In this document: positions 25,078 to 32,939 of the stretch, in pieces
How positions within the stretch are numbered: the first letter of the stretch is position 1
How the letters are laid out: every line of letters starts with the position of its first letter
From: Gammaproteobacteria bacterium
GTDB taxonomy: Bacteria > Pseudomonadota > Gammaproteobacteria > Methylococcales > Methylomonadaceae
Direction of reading: 5' to 3'
Assembly (NCBI GenBank): GCA_018830325.1
Contig: JAHJSQ010000023.1
Span: forward strand, 1 to 34,519
DNA length: 34,519 nucleotides
Position numbers and translations under genes: made by a program
Notes under the pieces: model-generated
Told to the model about the DNA's origin: nothing
The model's database searches: none
Seen by the model: the letters and a program-made list of their open reading frames with translations, nothing else

Positions 25078-25836
25078 ATGATACCGATACGAGACGATAA
25101 CCCCACCGTTCGCCCTCCCGTGATCACGATCGTAATCATTGCTGCGAATATCGCGGTATGGCTATTGCTGCAAGGTGCGGGCGTAGAGGCTGCATTGGTT
25201 AAGTCGCTGTGTCATTACGGCTTGATTCCGGGTGAATTATTGAATACGGTGCCTAAGGGCATGACAATTCAAGTGACTGCGAACTACGGCTGTATTCTGA
25301 GCGGCGAAACCGGCAATAGCACTCTGTTGACCCATGCCTTTTTGCACGGCAGTTGGTTTCATTTAATCGCCAACATGTGGTTTTTATGGATTTTCGGCGA
25401 TAACGTCGAGGATGTGATGGGTAGCTTTCGCTTCGTGGCATTTTATTTGCTGTGCGCGCTCGCCGCGGCGGGGGCTCAAATTTATAGCAATCCGGGAGCC
25501 GCGATACCTATGGTGGGCGCGTCAGGTGCGATCGGCGGCGTCATGGGCGCTTATGCCCGCTTATATCCGAGAGCACGGGTACACACGATCATTCCGATTG
25601 GCTTTTATATCACTTCGTTTTCCGTTCCCGCCGGCTTCATGCTGGGTTATTGGTTTTTGATTCAATTGTTGAGCGGCATTCCGGCAATCGGCGATGAAGC
25701 CGGCGGTGTCGCCTTTTGGGCGCATGCAGGCGGTTTTATCGCAGGACTGATTTTAATCAAGCCGATGCACCGCCCGGACTATCTAGCCGAACATAACGCG
25801 CTAATGGCTAGCCGTCGACCCGAAGACCGGTTTTGA
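25078..25836 (+). CDS. Rhomboid-family intramembrane serine protease
   Basis: A 252-residue polytopic membrane protease that cuts substrates within the bilayer. The catalytic serine is S149 in PMVGASGAIGGVMG (GxSG motif) and the catalytic histidine H216 in FWAHAGGFIAG. The conserved HxxxN of helix 2 is HLIAN (95-99). At least six hydrophobic helices are visible. The loop between the first two helices (GMTIQVTANYGCILSGETGN) is larger than in GlpG. It follows the TIGR03790 gene closely, so that exported protein is a candidate partner, by context only. Confidence 0.95.
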   Translation: MIPIRDDNPTVRPPVITIVIIAANIAVWLLLQGAGVEAALVKSLCHYGLIPGELLNTVPKGMTIQVTANYGCILSGETGNSTLLTHAFLHGSWFHLIANMWFLWIFGDNVEDVMGSFRFVAFYLLCALAAAGAQIYSNPGAAIPMVGASGAIGGVMGAYARLYPRARVHTIIPIGFYITSFSVPAGFMLGYWFLIQLLSGIPAIGDEAGGVAFWAHAGGFIAGLILIKPMHRPDYLAEHNALMASRRPEDRF

Positions 25837-25881
25837 TTCGTTACCATTTTGTCATTTTAGATTTTCAGGATAAATAGATTT

Positions 25882-26445
25882 ATGCAACAAGCAGAAGCAT
25901 TAACATTCAACGCCGACGATTTTTTGGCCTGGGAGGAGTCCCAAACCGAGAAGCACGAATACATTACCGGCGAAATCTTCGCGATGGTCGGCGCGCGGCG
26001 CGAGCATGTCTTGGTGAGCCTAAATTTAGCCTCTTCGCTAAAACAGCGATTACGCGGAACGCCCTGCCAATCCTACATGGCCGACATGAAACTGCGGGTC
26101 GAGTCGGCCGACGCATTCTTCTATCCCGATGTCATGGTGACGTGCCATCCGGAGGACCGCAAGGCCGAACAATTTTTAGCCCATCCGACGCTCATCGCAG
26201 AAGTCTTGTCCGATTCCACGGCGGCATTCGACCGAGGCCATAAATTCGCCGCGTACCGCAGTTTGGAGTCGCTCAAGGAATATGTCATTGTCGATATCGA
26301 CGCGCTACGGGTAGAGTGTTATCAGCGAACTTCGGACAACGAATGGCTGCTGCATGATTACACCGGCCAACAAGATTGCCGATTTTCCAGTCTCGAATTA
26401 ACGATTCCGCTCGCTGAAATTTTTGAGGATGTTCTTGCGGATTAA
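25882..26445 (+). CDS. Uma2-family PD-(D/E)XK nuclease-like protein (second copy)
   Basis: A 187-residue Uma2 protein. Candidate active-site residues are D in FFYPDVMVTC, E in TLIAEVLSDST and K in FDRGHKFAAYRSLESLKEYVIVD. The N-terminal FLAWEESQTEKHEYITGEIFAM is the usual family opening. The function is unknown. It follows the rhomboid gene by 45 bases and is only distantly related in sequence to the Uma2 protein at 14700-15302. Confidence 0.9.
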   Translation: MQQAEALTFNADDFLAWEESQTEKHEYITGEIFAMVGARREHVLVSLNLASSLKQRLRGTPCQSYMADMKLRVESADAFFYPDVMVTCHPEDRKAEQFLAHPTLIAEVLSDSTAAFDRGHKFAAYRSLESLKEYVIVDIDALRVECYQRTSDNEWLLHDYTGQQDCRFSSLELTIPLAEIFEDVLAD

Positions 26446-26498
26446 GCATTCATCACCCTTGATCGACAAGCAAACGATAATTCATCCAACCAGCCGTT

Positions 26499-26661
26499 TA
26501 TACCTTTCGCACTTCAAACTTCGGCAGTGCCTGAGGAGGCACCAGGGTGTGCGGCAAAGGCTTTGCCAGCATGGAGCTGGCATAGAAGAGCCTACAGGGA
26601 TGTATTCACGGCGTCCTTTGACGGACACCCTGGTGCCGAATTTTGATCTGCGATGGGTATA
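26499..26661. mobile_element. MITE-like element D, TATAC-end family, core intact
   Basis: The inverted ends are TATACCTTTCGCACTTCAAA (left) and TATACCCATCGCAGATCAAA (right, bottom strand), followed inward by a TTCGGCA block. This 163-bp copy carries the shared core without the nested palindrome (bottom strand GACGCCGTGAATACATCC), and so shows the empty site. It also has a GGCAAAGGCTTTGCC hairpin. Its right end contains the ATG used by the next gene. Confidence 0.8.
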
Positions 26662-27642
26662 AATAAACCATTACTGTTTAGCACGGCGTTGGCACTCGCG
26701 GTCTGGCTTGCTTGGTATGCCTATAGCTCGCCTGATAGCCTATCGATCATCGAAGAATATTGGACCGTCACTTTGACGATGGTCTTCGGTTCGTTCATCG
26801 CCGGCGCGACCAGCGAAGGCGGCGGGGCGGTCGCTTTTCCGGTGTTCACGAAAGTACTGCATATCGCCCCGCTCGATGCGAAGGTGTTTTCATTGGCGAT
26901 TCAAAGCGTCGGCATGACCGCCGCGTCATTGACGATAATCGCACTACGGGTTCCGGTTGTCTGGCCGGTCATTGCCTGGGTCAGTTTGGGCGGTTTAGCC
27001 GGCGTTTCGATCAGTTCGGCGGCATTGGCGCCCTTGCTGTCGCCCGCTCTGTTAAAAATGCTGTTCACCGCGATGATCGCCGCTTTTGCATTGCCGTTGA
27101 CGATCTTGACTTGGCAAAAGCGACTGCATAATGACACGCTGCCGTTTTTCGGCGCGCGCGAAAAAGCCATTATGCTGTTGACCGGAACCGTCGGCGGCGG
27201 CATGACCGGCTTGGTTGGCAACGGTATCGATATCATTTGTTTTTCGGTGATGGTTTTGTGGTTCCGTTTATCGGAAAAAGTGTCGACGCCGACTTCGGTG
27301 ATCTTGATGGCGGTCAATGCGCTGGCCGGATTTGCGCTACATGGGTTCTTGCTGGATAGCTTCTCCGCGACAGTAGAACGTTACTGGCTATCGGCAGTGC
27401 CGGTCGTCGTGATCGGCGCGCCGTTGGGCGCTTATTGCTGCACTAAGCTGAATAGTCGGTGCATTGCCGTCATCTTGATACTGCTGATACTGTTCGAATT
27501 GCTCAGCTCGCTGATATTGATTCCATTAACTGCTAATATTATCGGCATCAGCCTGACGGTTTTCGTCATTTTTTTGTGGTTCTATTACCGAATAACCCGG
27601 TCGGCGCGTTACCGGCCGGCTTGTGAAAGAGGAGAAGAATAA
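26653..27642 (+). CDS. TSUP-family (TauE/SafE) membrane permease
   Basis: The 329-residue protein has about nine hydrophobic segments. Two related halves begin with MVFGSFIAGATSEGGGAVAFPVF and LLTGTVGGGMTGLVGNGIDIICF, the glycine-rich signature of the sulfite exporter TauE/SafE family. Members move sulfonates, sulfite or other anions; the substrate cannot be told here. The ATG at 26653 lies inside the right end of a MITE and has no visible ribosome site, so the N-terminus may have been remodelled by the insertion. An alternative TTG start lies about 13 codons further on. The stop overlaps the lipoprotein gene by one base. Confidence 0.88.
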   Translation: MGINKPLLFSTALALAVWLAWYAYSSPDSLSIIEEYWTVTLTMVFGSFIAGATSEGGGAVAFPVFTKVLHIAPLDAKVFSLAIQSVGMTAASLTIIALRVPVVWPVIAWVSLGGLAGVSISSAALAPLLSPALLKMLFTAMIAAFALPLTILTWQKRLHNDTLPFFGAREKAIMLLTGTVGGGMTGLVGNGIDIICFSVMVLWFRLSEKVSTPTSVILMAVNALAGFALHGFLLDSFSATVERYWLSAVPVVVIGAPLGAYCCTKLNSRCIAVILILLILFELLSSLILIPLTANIIGISLTVFVIFLWFYYRITRSARYRPACERGEE

Positions 27643-28205
27643 TGATGCGTACGACTACTTACGGTTTATTTTTATTAATACTATTTTCGCTGACCTCCTG
27701 CACCAGGGCCATCAAGCCCGAAGCCCTCCCGTCACATATCTCATTGGGGGATACCTACTACACGCAATTCGTGATGCGTTACGAGAAAGACGTCCATCCG
27801 ACGACCAATTACCGGCGCGGCGCGTCGATTCCGGTCAATACCCCGGTTAGGCTATTGAAAATGACCAATAAAACGATCGAAGTCGAGGTTGATAATTCCA
27901 GCCAGCATTTGACGATAAAAAATGTTCAAAAACATACCGGAGATGACGTCTATCAGGCCTTCGATAAATTATTCGCGCCAAATAAGATCGATTTATCAAA
28001 GTTCAACGCCTTGGAAAAGCAACATATTCAAAACGGCACGGTAGCCAAAGGCATGAGCAAGGACGCAGTAATAGTCGCGATCGGCTATCCACCGATCACC
28101 GAAACACCGAGCTTGGACGGCAACCGCTGGGTTTACTGGAGCCACCGTTTCAATCGTTTCAATGTGCATTTCAAAGACGGCAAGGTGAGTTGGGTCGAGG
28201 AATGA
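27642..28205 (+). CDS. Small lipoprotein with SmpA/OmlA-like C-terminal motif
   Basis: A 187-residue lipoprotein: the signal peptide TYGLFLLILFSLTSC ends in a lipobox with the acylated cysteine at about residue 20. The C-terminal part, NGTVAKGMSKDAVIVAIGYPP followed by NRWVYWSHRFNRFNVHFKDGKV, recalls the BamE/SmpA-type fold in which a helix is followed by W-Y and F-V-F strands. Its ATG overlaps the permease stop (TAATG) and has an AGGAG ribosome site. The function is unknown. Confidence 0.78.
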   Translation: MMRTTTYGLFLLILFSLTSCTRAIKPEALPSHISLGDTYYTQFVMRYEKDVHPTTNYRRGASIPVNTPVRLLKMTNKTIEVEVDNSSQHLTIKNVQKHTGDDVYQAFDKLFAPNKIDLSKFNALEKQHIQNGTVAKGMSKDAVIVAIGYPPITETPSLDGNRWVYWSHRFNRFNVHFKDGKVSWVEE

Positions 28206-28207
28206 TT

Positions 28208-28414
28208 ATGAATACATTTGAAATCAACAAAATGACTACAACAGAACGTCTTGAAACCATGGAGGCAATTTGGGATTCCTTGGTTCGTGACGAAACTGAA
28301 ATCGACATGCCCGGCTGGCACCGAGACATTCTCGACGAAAGACGCTTGCGCATTGAACGAGGCGAAGCAACGTTTTTTTCCCTTGACGAGCTAAAATCCG
28401 GAAATGGTCGGTAA
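28208..28414 (+). CDS. Antitoxin of a RelE/ParE-type module (addiction module component)
   Basis: I chose the ATG at 28208 because GAGG lies 7 bases upstream; it starts two bases after the lipoprotein stop. The 68-residue product (MNTFEINKMTTTERLETMEA...) matches the putative addiction module component family (TIGR02574): WDSLVRDE near the middle, then WHRDILDERRLRIERGEATFFSLDEL. Such antitoxins bind the toxin with the C-terminal segment and repress the operon. The toxin ATG follows the stop codon directly. Confidence 0.9.
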   Translation: MNTFEINKMTTTERLETMEAIWDSLVRDETEIDMPGWHRDILDERRLRIERGEATFFSLDELKSGNGR

Positions 28415-28711
28415 ATGCCAATTATTCGTATACTGGACGATGCCGCCAAGGATCTTGACGAGGGAAGAGTTTTTTACCAAAAACATGGAGTCGGCAACTA
28501 TTTTTGGGATAGTCTTCTGTCCGATATCGAATCATTGCTAATACACTCAGGTGTTCACCTAAAGGAACACGGTTATTACCGAATGCTGGCAAAACGATTT
28601 CCTTATGCAATTTATTACGACATTCGATTCAACTTCATTGATATCATCGCTGTCTTGCCTATACGCAGAAACCCTTTATGGATCCAGGCGAAAATGAGTG
28701 GCAGGCGCTAA
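28415..28711 (+). CDS. RelE/ParE-family toxin
   Basis: The 98-residue protein has the ParE/RelE layout: two N-terminal helices (AAKDLDEGRVFYQKHG, FWDSLLSDIESLLIH) and a beta-sheet with RMLAKRFPYAIYYDIRFNFIDIIAVLPIRRNP. The RF-PYAIYY and ..AV-P-RR-P signatures are typical. RelE-like members cut mRNA on the ribosome, whereas ParE-like members inhibit gyrase; which applies here is not clear. It directly abuts its antitoxin and ends 42 bases before the second polyene segment. Confidence 0.93.
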   Translation: MPIIRILDDAAKDLDEGRVFYQKHGVGNYFWDSLLSDIESLLIHSGVHLKEHGYYRMLAKRFPYAIYYDIRFNFIDIIAVLPIRRNPLWIQAKMSGRR

Positions 28712-28753
28712 CGCCATTTTTGTTTTTTCCTACTATATATATCCTTTTTCGAC

Positions 28754-29383
28754 ATGATCGCCCTCATAAAAAGCATTATCGCCACCGGCTTGTTTCTATC
28801 CTATCCGTACCTGGTTTACCGGGGGATCGAAAGCGGCATGGTCTGGCTGGCGCCGGCTATTTTTTCCGGCCTCTATCTGATGCGGGCGTTGGCCGCGCCC
28901 AGCCTGAGAATCAAAATCTACAAAGGCCTGTTCGCGCTGGCCTTGCTGTTGGGCGCGTATTATCTGCAAACCGTCACCGCGAAAATATTGCCGGTATTGA
29001 TTCAACTCATGTTGATGGGCGTTTTCGGGCGGACTTTGCTGAAAGACAAGGGACCGCCGTTTATCGAAAGCTTCGTAAGGCTGGAATTCCCTGAAATTCC
29101 TCCCGAAATCCTGGTCTATTGCCGTCAATTGACTTTGCTCTGGACAGGATTTTTCGCATTCAATGCCGCGATGTGTACAATCTTGGCAGTCTGGGGCAGC
29201 GATTTTTGGTGGACAGTCTATAACGGCATATTGATCTATACGATGATAGGCGCTCTGATGATAGGAGAATACATTTATCGCCATTTCCGCTTTCCCGGCC
29301 TAGGCATCCCCGACCCGCGCTCGACGATTAAAACGATGATCGTCAATGGACGTAGAATCTGGATGGACGTGCAGGCGCGTTAA
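28754..29383 (+). CDS. COG4648-type inner-membrane protein (second copy)
   Basis: The 209-residue protein has four or five hydrophobic helices and the same family motifs as the protein at 10739-11290: FVRLEFPEIPPEILVYCRQLTLLWTGFFAFN, WTVYNGILIYTMIGALMIGEY. It has a longer C-terminal tail (GIPDPRSTIKTMIVNGRRIWMD). Family members accompany aryl polyene genes. The stop overlaps the next ATG by one base (TAATG), linking it to the LolA-like and MMPL genes. Confidence 0.87.
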   Translation: MIALIKSIIATGLFLSYPYLVYRGIESGMVWLAPAIFSGLYLMRALAAPSLRIKIYKGLFALALLLGAYYLQTVTAKILPVLIQLMLMGVFGRTLLKDKGPPFIESFVRLEFPEIPPEILVYCRQLTLLWTGFFAFNAAMCTILAVWGSDFWWTVYNGILIYTMIGALMIGEYIYRHFRFPGLGIPDPRSTIKTMIVNGRRIWMDVQAR

Positions 29384-30030
29384 TGAAAAAACCTAACATC
29401 TCCTCATTTTGCTCAACATTTGTTTTGCTGCTGTCGGCCTTGTTATCGACAAATGCGGCTCATGCCGTCGATACCGAGTGGGAAGTCATGCAAAGGATGC
29501 AATCGGATACGGCGGTACGAATCGCCTATCGAGAAACCCGCACGCTGGAACTCATCGACCAACCTTGGCAAGGCGGCGGATATCTGTACTCGCTTGCGCC
29601 GGATTTGATGATCAAGGAGCAATTGCAACCGGAGCGGGTCTTGATGGGCATCAAGGGCGACCGGATGTTCTATTTCGATCCGGCGGCTAATGTACGCCAT
29701 CGCGGCGAGCTGGACGCGGCCAATCCGCTAAGCTTGCATATCGCCTTCTTCAATGCTTTGGTCAATGCCGATGTCGCCTTGCTGCACAGAGTCTACCGCG
29801 TCGATTTCGACGCCCGGGAGCAAGACTGGCTGATGACGCTGAAGCCCAGGCGGGGCGACCGATCCGGACTGACTGTCGTTATTTCCGGCCAGCCCGGACA
29901 ACAAGCCGAACGTATCGAAATCCGGCAGGCCGACGGCGATCTCAGCGAATTTTTGTTGCGCAAGGATGCCGAAGGCGAGGCGATCGAAACCGAAGTGAAT
30001 CGCTTGTATAAAGAATTGCTGGGGAACTGA
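29383..30030 (+). CDS. LolA-like periplasmic carrier of the polyene cluster (ApeL-like)
   Basis: The 215-residue protein has a signal peptide (FVLLLSALLSTNAAHA) and an open beta-barrel pattern like LolA: VRIAYRETRTLELIDQPWQGGGYLYSLAPDLMIKEQ and a later GDRMFYFDPAANVRHRGEL. LolA-like proteins in aryl polyene clusters are thought to carry the lipid-like product across the periplasm. It lies between the COG4648 and MMPL genes, two bases from the latter. Confidence 0.88.
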   Translation: MKKPNISSFCSTFVLLLSALLSTNAAHAVDTEWEVMQRMQSDTAVRIAYRETRTLELIDQPWQGGGYLYSLAPDLMIKEQLQPERVLMGIKGDRMFYFDPAANVRHRGELDAANPLSLHIAFFNALVNADVALLHRVYRVDFDAREQDWLMTLKPRRGDRSGLTVVISGQPGQQAERIEIRQADGDLSEFLLRKDAEGEAIETEVNRLYKELLGN

Positions 30031-30031
30031 T

Positions 30032-32332
30032 TTGCCGAAGCTACGCACTCGCCTGTTTTATCTGTTGCCGCCGCTGTTGGCATTACTGGTGGCGCTGGCG
30101 GTCGAATTCAAGACCGACCTTTCCGCTTTCATCATCGCCGGCGACAATGCCGAGGAACTGCTGCTCGCGAGCGAAATGCAGTCCGGCGCATTGTCGCGGC
30201 GTTATTTAATTTCGGTCGGCTCGGATACAGGCGAACCGGTCACCGGCGCTTTCATCAAGATGCTGCAAGAACGCTTGAACACCATCGACGGCGTGCTCGA
30301 AGTCTGGTCGCCCGAACGACAAAACCAAAACATCGAAGCGGTGCAAGCACTATACCGCGATTACGCCGGAGCGCTCTACAGTCTTACCCCGGAATCGGAC
30401 TTGGCGGAGCTGTTCACGCCGCAAGGCTTGGCGCAACGCGCCGAGTTTTTGAAACGAGCGCTCTTGTCTCCGCAAGGCGCGATGATCAAAAGCATCGCCT
30501 TGCAAGATCCCTTGTTATTGACGCTGAACGGCTTTCGCACCGTCGGCGCGCAAATGCAACAAGCCGGCATCACCAATACGCAATACCAGAATCTGATCCT
30601 GGAAACCGAAATGGCCGGATTGGACGCGCCGCAACAAAGCCGAATTCAGGCGGCGATCGAACAAACCTTCAAAGAACAGATGCAAGACCGGCCGGAATCA
30701 TGGCGACTGGAAATGACCGGCGTGCCGGTGTTCGCGGTGGCAACGCAACAATTGATTCAGGGCGATATCGTCCAAATCAGCATTCTGTCTTCCATTGCCT
30801 TAATGGCACTGTTTCTGCTGTTGTTTCGTTCGTTCGGCGCGCTGCTGCAAGTGTTCACCTTATTGATCATCGTGATCCTGAGCGCGATATTGAGCACCGC
30901 TTGGGTATTCGGCTATGTGCACGGCATGACGATCGCGATCGGCTCGACGCTGATCGGCATCTGCATCGACTACCCGATACATGCGATTGCGCACGCGCAA
31001 ACGGTTCGCGCCGAAGACAAGACCGCGGCAATTATTAGAATCTGGCCTAGCCTTTTACTGGGAGGTATTACAACGCTGGTCGGTTATACGGCCTTAGGCG
31101 CGTCCGGTTATCCTGGATTTCAACAAATCGCGGTCTATGCCGGCACCGGCATCATTGCCGCTTTATTGTTGACTCGCTTCATCCTGCCGGGCTTGGTCGC
31201 GGGCGGCGACCGCAGAACGTTAACGGTACCGTTAGTCGCCCGCTGGGCAAGCTTCTGCGCGCGTTTTCGGCCTTGGCTATTGACGGCATTGTTGGTACTG
31301 CTGGGCTCGTCGCTATTCGCCTTGCCGTCGTTACGCTGGCTCGAAGACATGCAGGACCTAACGCCGGAACTGGATTATCTAAAAGAAAACGACAAACGGA
31401 TTCGGGCGCGTATGGTCAGCATAGAGCCGGGGCGTTTCGTGCTAATTACCGGGCAAGACATCGAAACCGCACTGCAAAAAGCCGAGCAAGTCTATCCGGT
31501 GTTGGAGCGACTGAAACGACAAGGCGAACTGAACGAGTATTTCGGCCTATATCCGTGGCTGCTGTCGGCAACGCAACAACAACGGAATCAAGCGCTATTG
31601 CAAGACTCTCTGACCGACGAAAATCTAAAGCTTTGGCAACAAGCTTTGCGGGAGCAAGGCTTGTCGGTCGAGCGGCTAGGCCGATTCGGCTATCACAAAC
31701 AGGACGCGCTGACATTAAAGCAGGTATTCGAAACACCGGTCAAAAGATTGATCGACAGCCGCATCATCAGCACGGAGCGTCAAAGCGTCGTGATGATCTG
31801 GCTGGCCGAACATGACCCCGAAGCGCTCCGAGCGGCGCTAGCTACGATCGAGGACGCGCGCTATTTCAGCCAGCGCGACCTGCTCAACAACATGACCCGC
31901 GACTATACCGAGCGTGCGCAAACTTTGCTGGCGGTCGGATTAGTCATCATCGTCCTGCTATTGGTCGTGCGCTACCGAAGCCTGGTAAAAACGCTGCAAA
32001 CCCTATCGCCGGCAGTGTTGTCGGCGCTATTCATTTTAAGTCTCTGGTCGCTCGGCGGCGCGGCGATTAGCTTTCTGCATTTGGTCGGTTTTCTGCTGGT
32101 CGTCGCAATCTGTGTCGATTACGGTATTTTTTACCAGGAAAATCGCGGCGGCGATATCAAACTAACCTATCAAGCGATGGCCGCCTCGATGTCGACCAGC
32201 GCGCTGGCTTTCGGTTGCTTGGGAACGGCCGAGAGCACGTCGCTTAGAATTCTGGCCGGCGTCGTCGTGCTCGGCGTGCTGTTGGGTTTTTTGTTTTGTC
32301 CGCTGATCATCAAGCACCGGGAAGGCGCTTGA
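30032..32332 (+). CDS. MMPL/RND-type exporter of the polyene cluster (ApeM-like)
   Basis: The start is TTG at 30032, one base after the previous stop. The 766-residue protein has the RND/MMPL plan twice over: one helix (FYLLPPLLALLVALAVEF), a large periplasmic domain, five helices (from ISILSSIALMALFLLLFRSF), then the pattern again with a second periplasmic domain and five helices. GICIDYPIHAIAHAQ and VAICVDYGIFYQE in the helix-4 positions hold the acidic residues expected for proton coupling. In aryl polyene clusters it is thought to extract the product from the inner membrane and hand it to the LolA-like carrier. It is the last gene of the second segment. Confidence 0.92.
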   Translation: MPKLRTRLFYLLPPLLALLVALAVEFKTDLSAFIIAGDNAEELLLASEMQSGALSRRYLISVGSDTGEPVTGAFIKMLQERLNTIDGVLEVWSPERQNQNIEAVQALYRDYAGALYSLTPESDLAELFTPQGLAQRAEFLKRALLSPQGAMIKSIALQDPLLLTLNGFRTVGAQMQQAGITNTQYQNLILETEMAGLDAPQQSRIQAAIEQTFKEQMQDRPESWRLEMTGVPVFAVATQQLIQGDIVQISILSSIALMALFLLLFRSFGALLQVFTLLIIVILSAILSTAWVFGYVHGMTIAIGSTLIGICIDYPIHAIAHAQTVRAEDKTAAIIRIWPSLLLGGITTLVGYTALGASGYPGFQQIAVYAGTGIIAALLLTRFILPGLVAGGDRRTLTVPLVARWASFCARFRPWLLTALLVLLGSSLFALPSLRWLEDMQDLTPELDYLKENDKRIRARMVSIEPGRFVLITGQDIETALQKAEQVYPVLERLKRQGELNEYFGLYPWLLSATQQQRNQALLQDSLTDENLKLWQQALREQGLSVERLGRFGYHKQDALTLKQVFETPVKRLIDSRIISTERQSVVMIWLAEHDPEALRAALATIEDARYFSQRDLLNNMTRDYTERAQTLLAVGLVIIVLLLVVRYRSLVKTLQTLSPAVLSALFILSLWSLGGAAISFLHLVGFLLVVAICVDYGIFYQENRGGDIKLTYQAMAASMSTSALAFGCLGTAESTSLRILAGVVVLGVLLGFLFCPLIIKHREGA

Positions 32333-32416
32333 AGATACAGTAAAAAAACAACATCCCCAAATGGCTTCCACGCTAGGCTGTCGTAATTTACCGATTTTCA
32401 AGATATTTTGAGCGCC

Positions 32417-32496
32417 GTAGGGCACGCATCGCGCACCTTTCCACGATAGCGAACCCGGCGAGATGTCCCGACCCAGGTGCGCGATGCGCACCCTAC
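32417..32496. repeat. Dispersed inverted repeat, GTAGGG...GCGCACC type
   Basis: The arms at 32417-32437 and 32476-32496 are near-perfect complements (GGTGCGCGATGCG on the right pairs with CGCATCGCGCACC on the left). This repeat type is common in proteobacterial intergenic regions. The surrounding gap 32333-32687 has no gene that I can support. Confidence 0.65.
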
Positions 32497-32687
32497 AACT
32501 GGCGTTTTATAACCTATGCTCACCAACAATTTCCAAGATTTTTTGAGATTAAAAAGTGGGAACACAGAATTTAGCTAAAATGGATTTTTTCGACAGCCTA
32601 CTTCCACGCTCCGCGCTCGTCGTTATCTAGTCAAATTTCGGCGCCGGGGCGCTCGGGCTAATGGTTTGAATGACACGCATCAGAAGC

Positions 32688-32875
32688 CTTAGGATTTCGT
32701 GATAAATAACGTCTTTGAACTATGCGCTTTGTTGAGGGTTCGGTAACTCGCTTGGCAGGACGCCGTGAATACGTCCGTGTAGGCTTGACGGCGGCTTTCC
32801 CTGCCGCCGACACCTGCCAATCGAGCAACCGAACCCTCCGTAAAATGGGGAAGTTATTTACGACCCAATCCTTAA
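32688..32875. mobile_element. MITE-like element with GAGGGTTCGG arms and AGGATT ends
   Basis: The outer ends are AGGATTTCGTGATAAATAAC (32691-32710) and AGGATTGGGTCGTAAATAAC (right, bottom strand, 32872-32853). The inner 26-bp arms are at 32734-32759 and 32813-32838, with the shared core GACGCCGTGAATACGTCC between them. The inner part is the same module as in 18896-19000, but the outer ends differ. It ends 65 bases before hsdM. Confidence 0.75.
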
Positions 32876-32939
32876 AAAAATTGAACAACATCTGAAATGA
32901 ATCAGTTCCCGATGAAACCGGGCACTCAAAGGAAAAAAA

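Noticed and set aside
28190-28207. TTG start for the antitoxin at 28190
   Set aside because: It overlaps the lipoprotein tail and lacks a spaced ribosome site; ATG at 28208 has GAGG at the right distance.
32333-32687. Possible small genes in the gap after the exporter
   Set aside because: Only a dispersed inverted repeat and AT-rich sequence are seen; short frames there overlap the repeat and lack ribosome sites.
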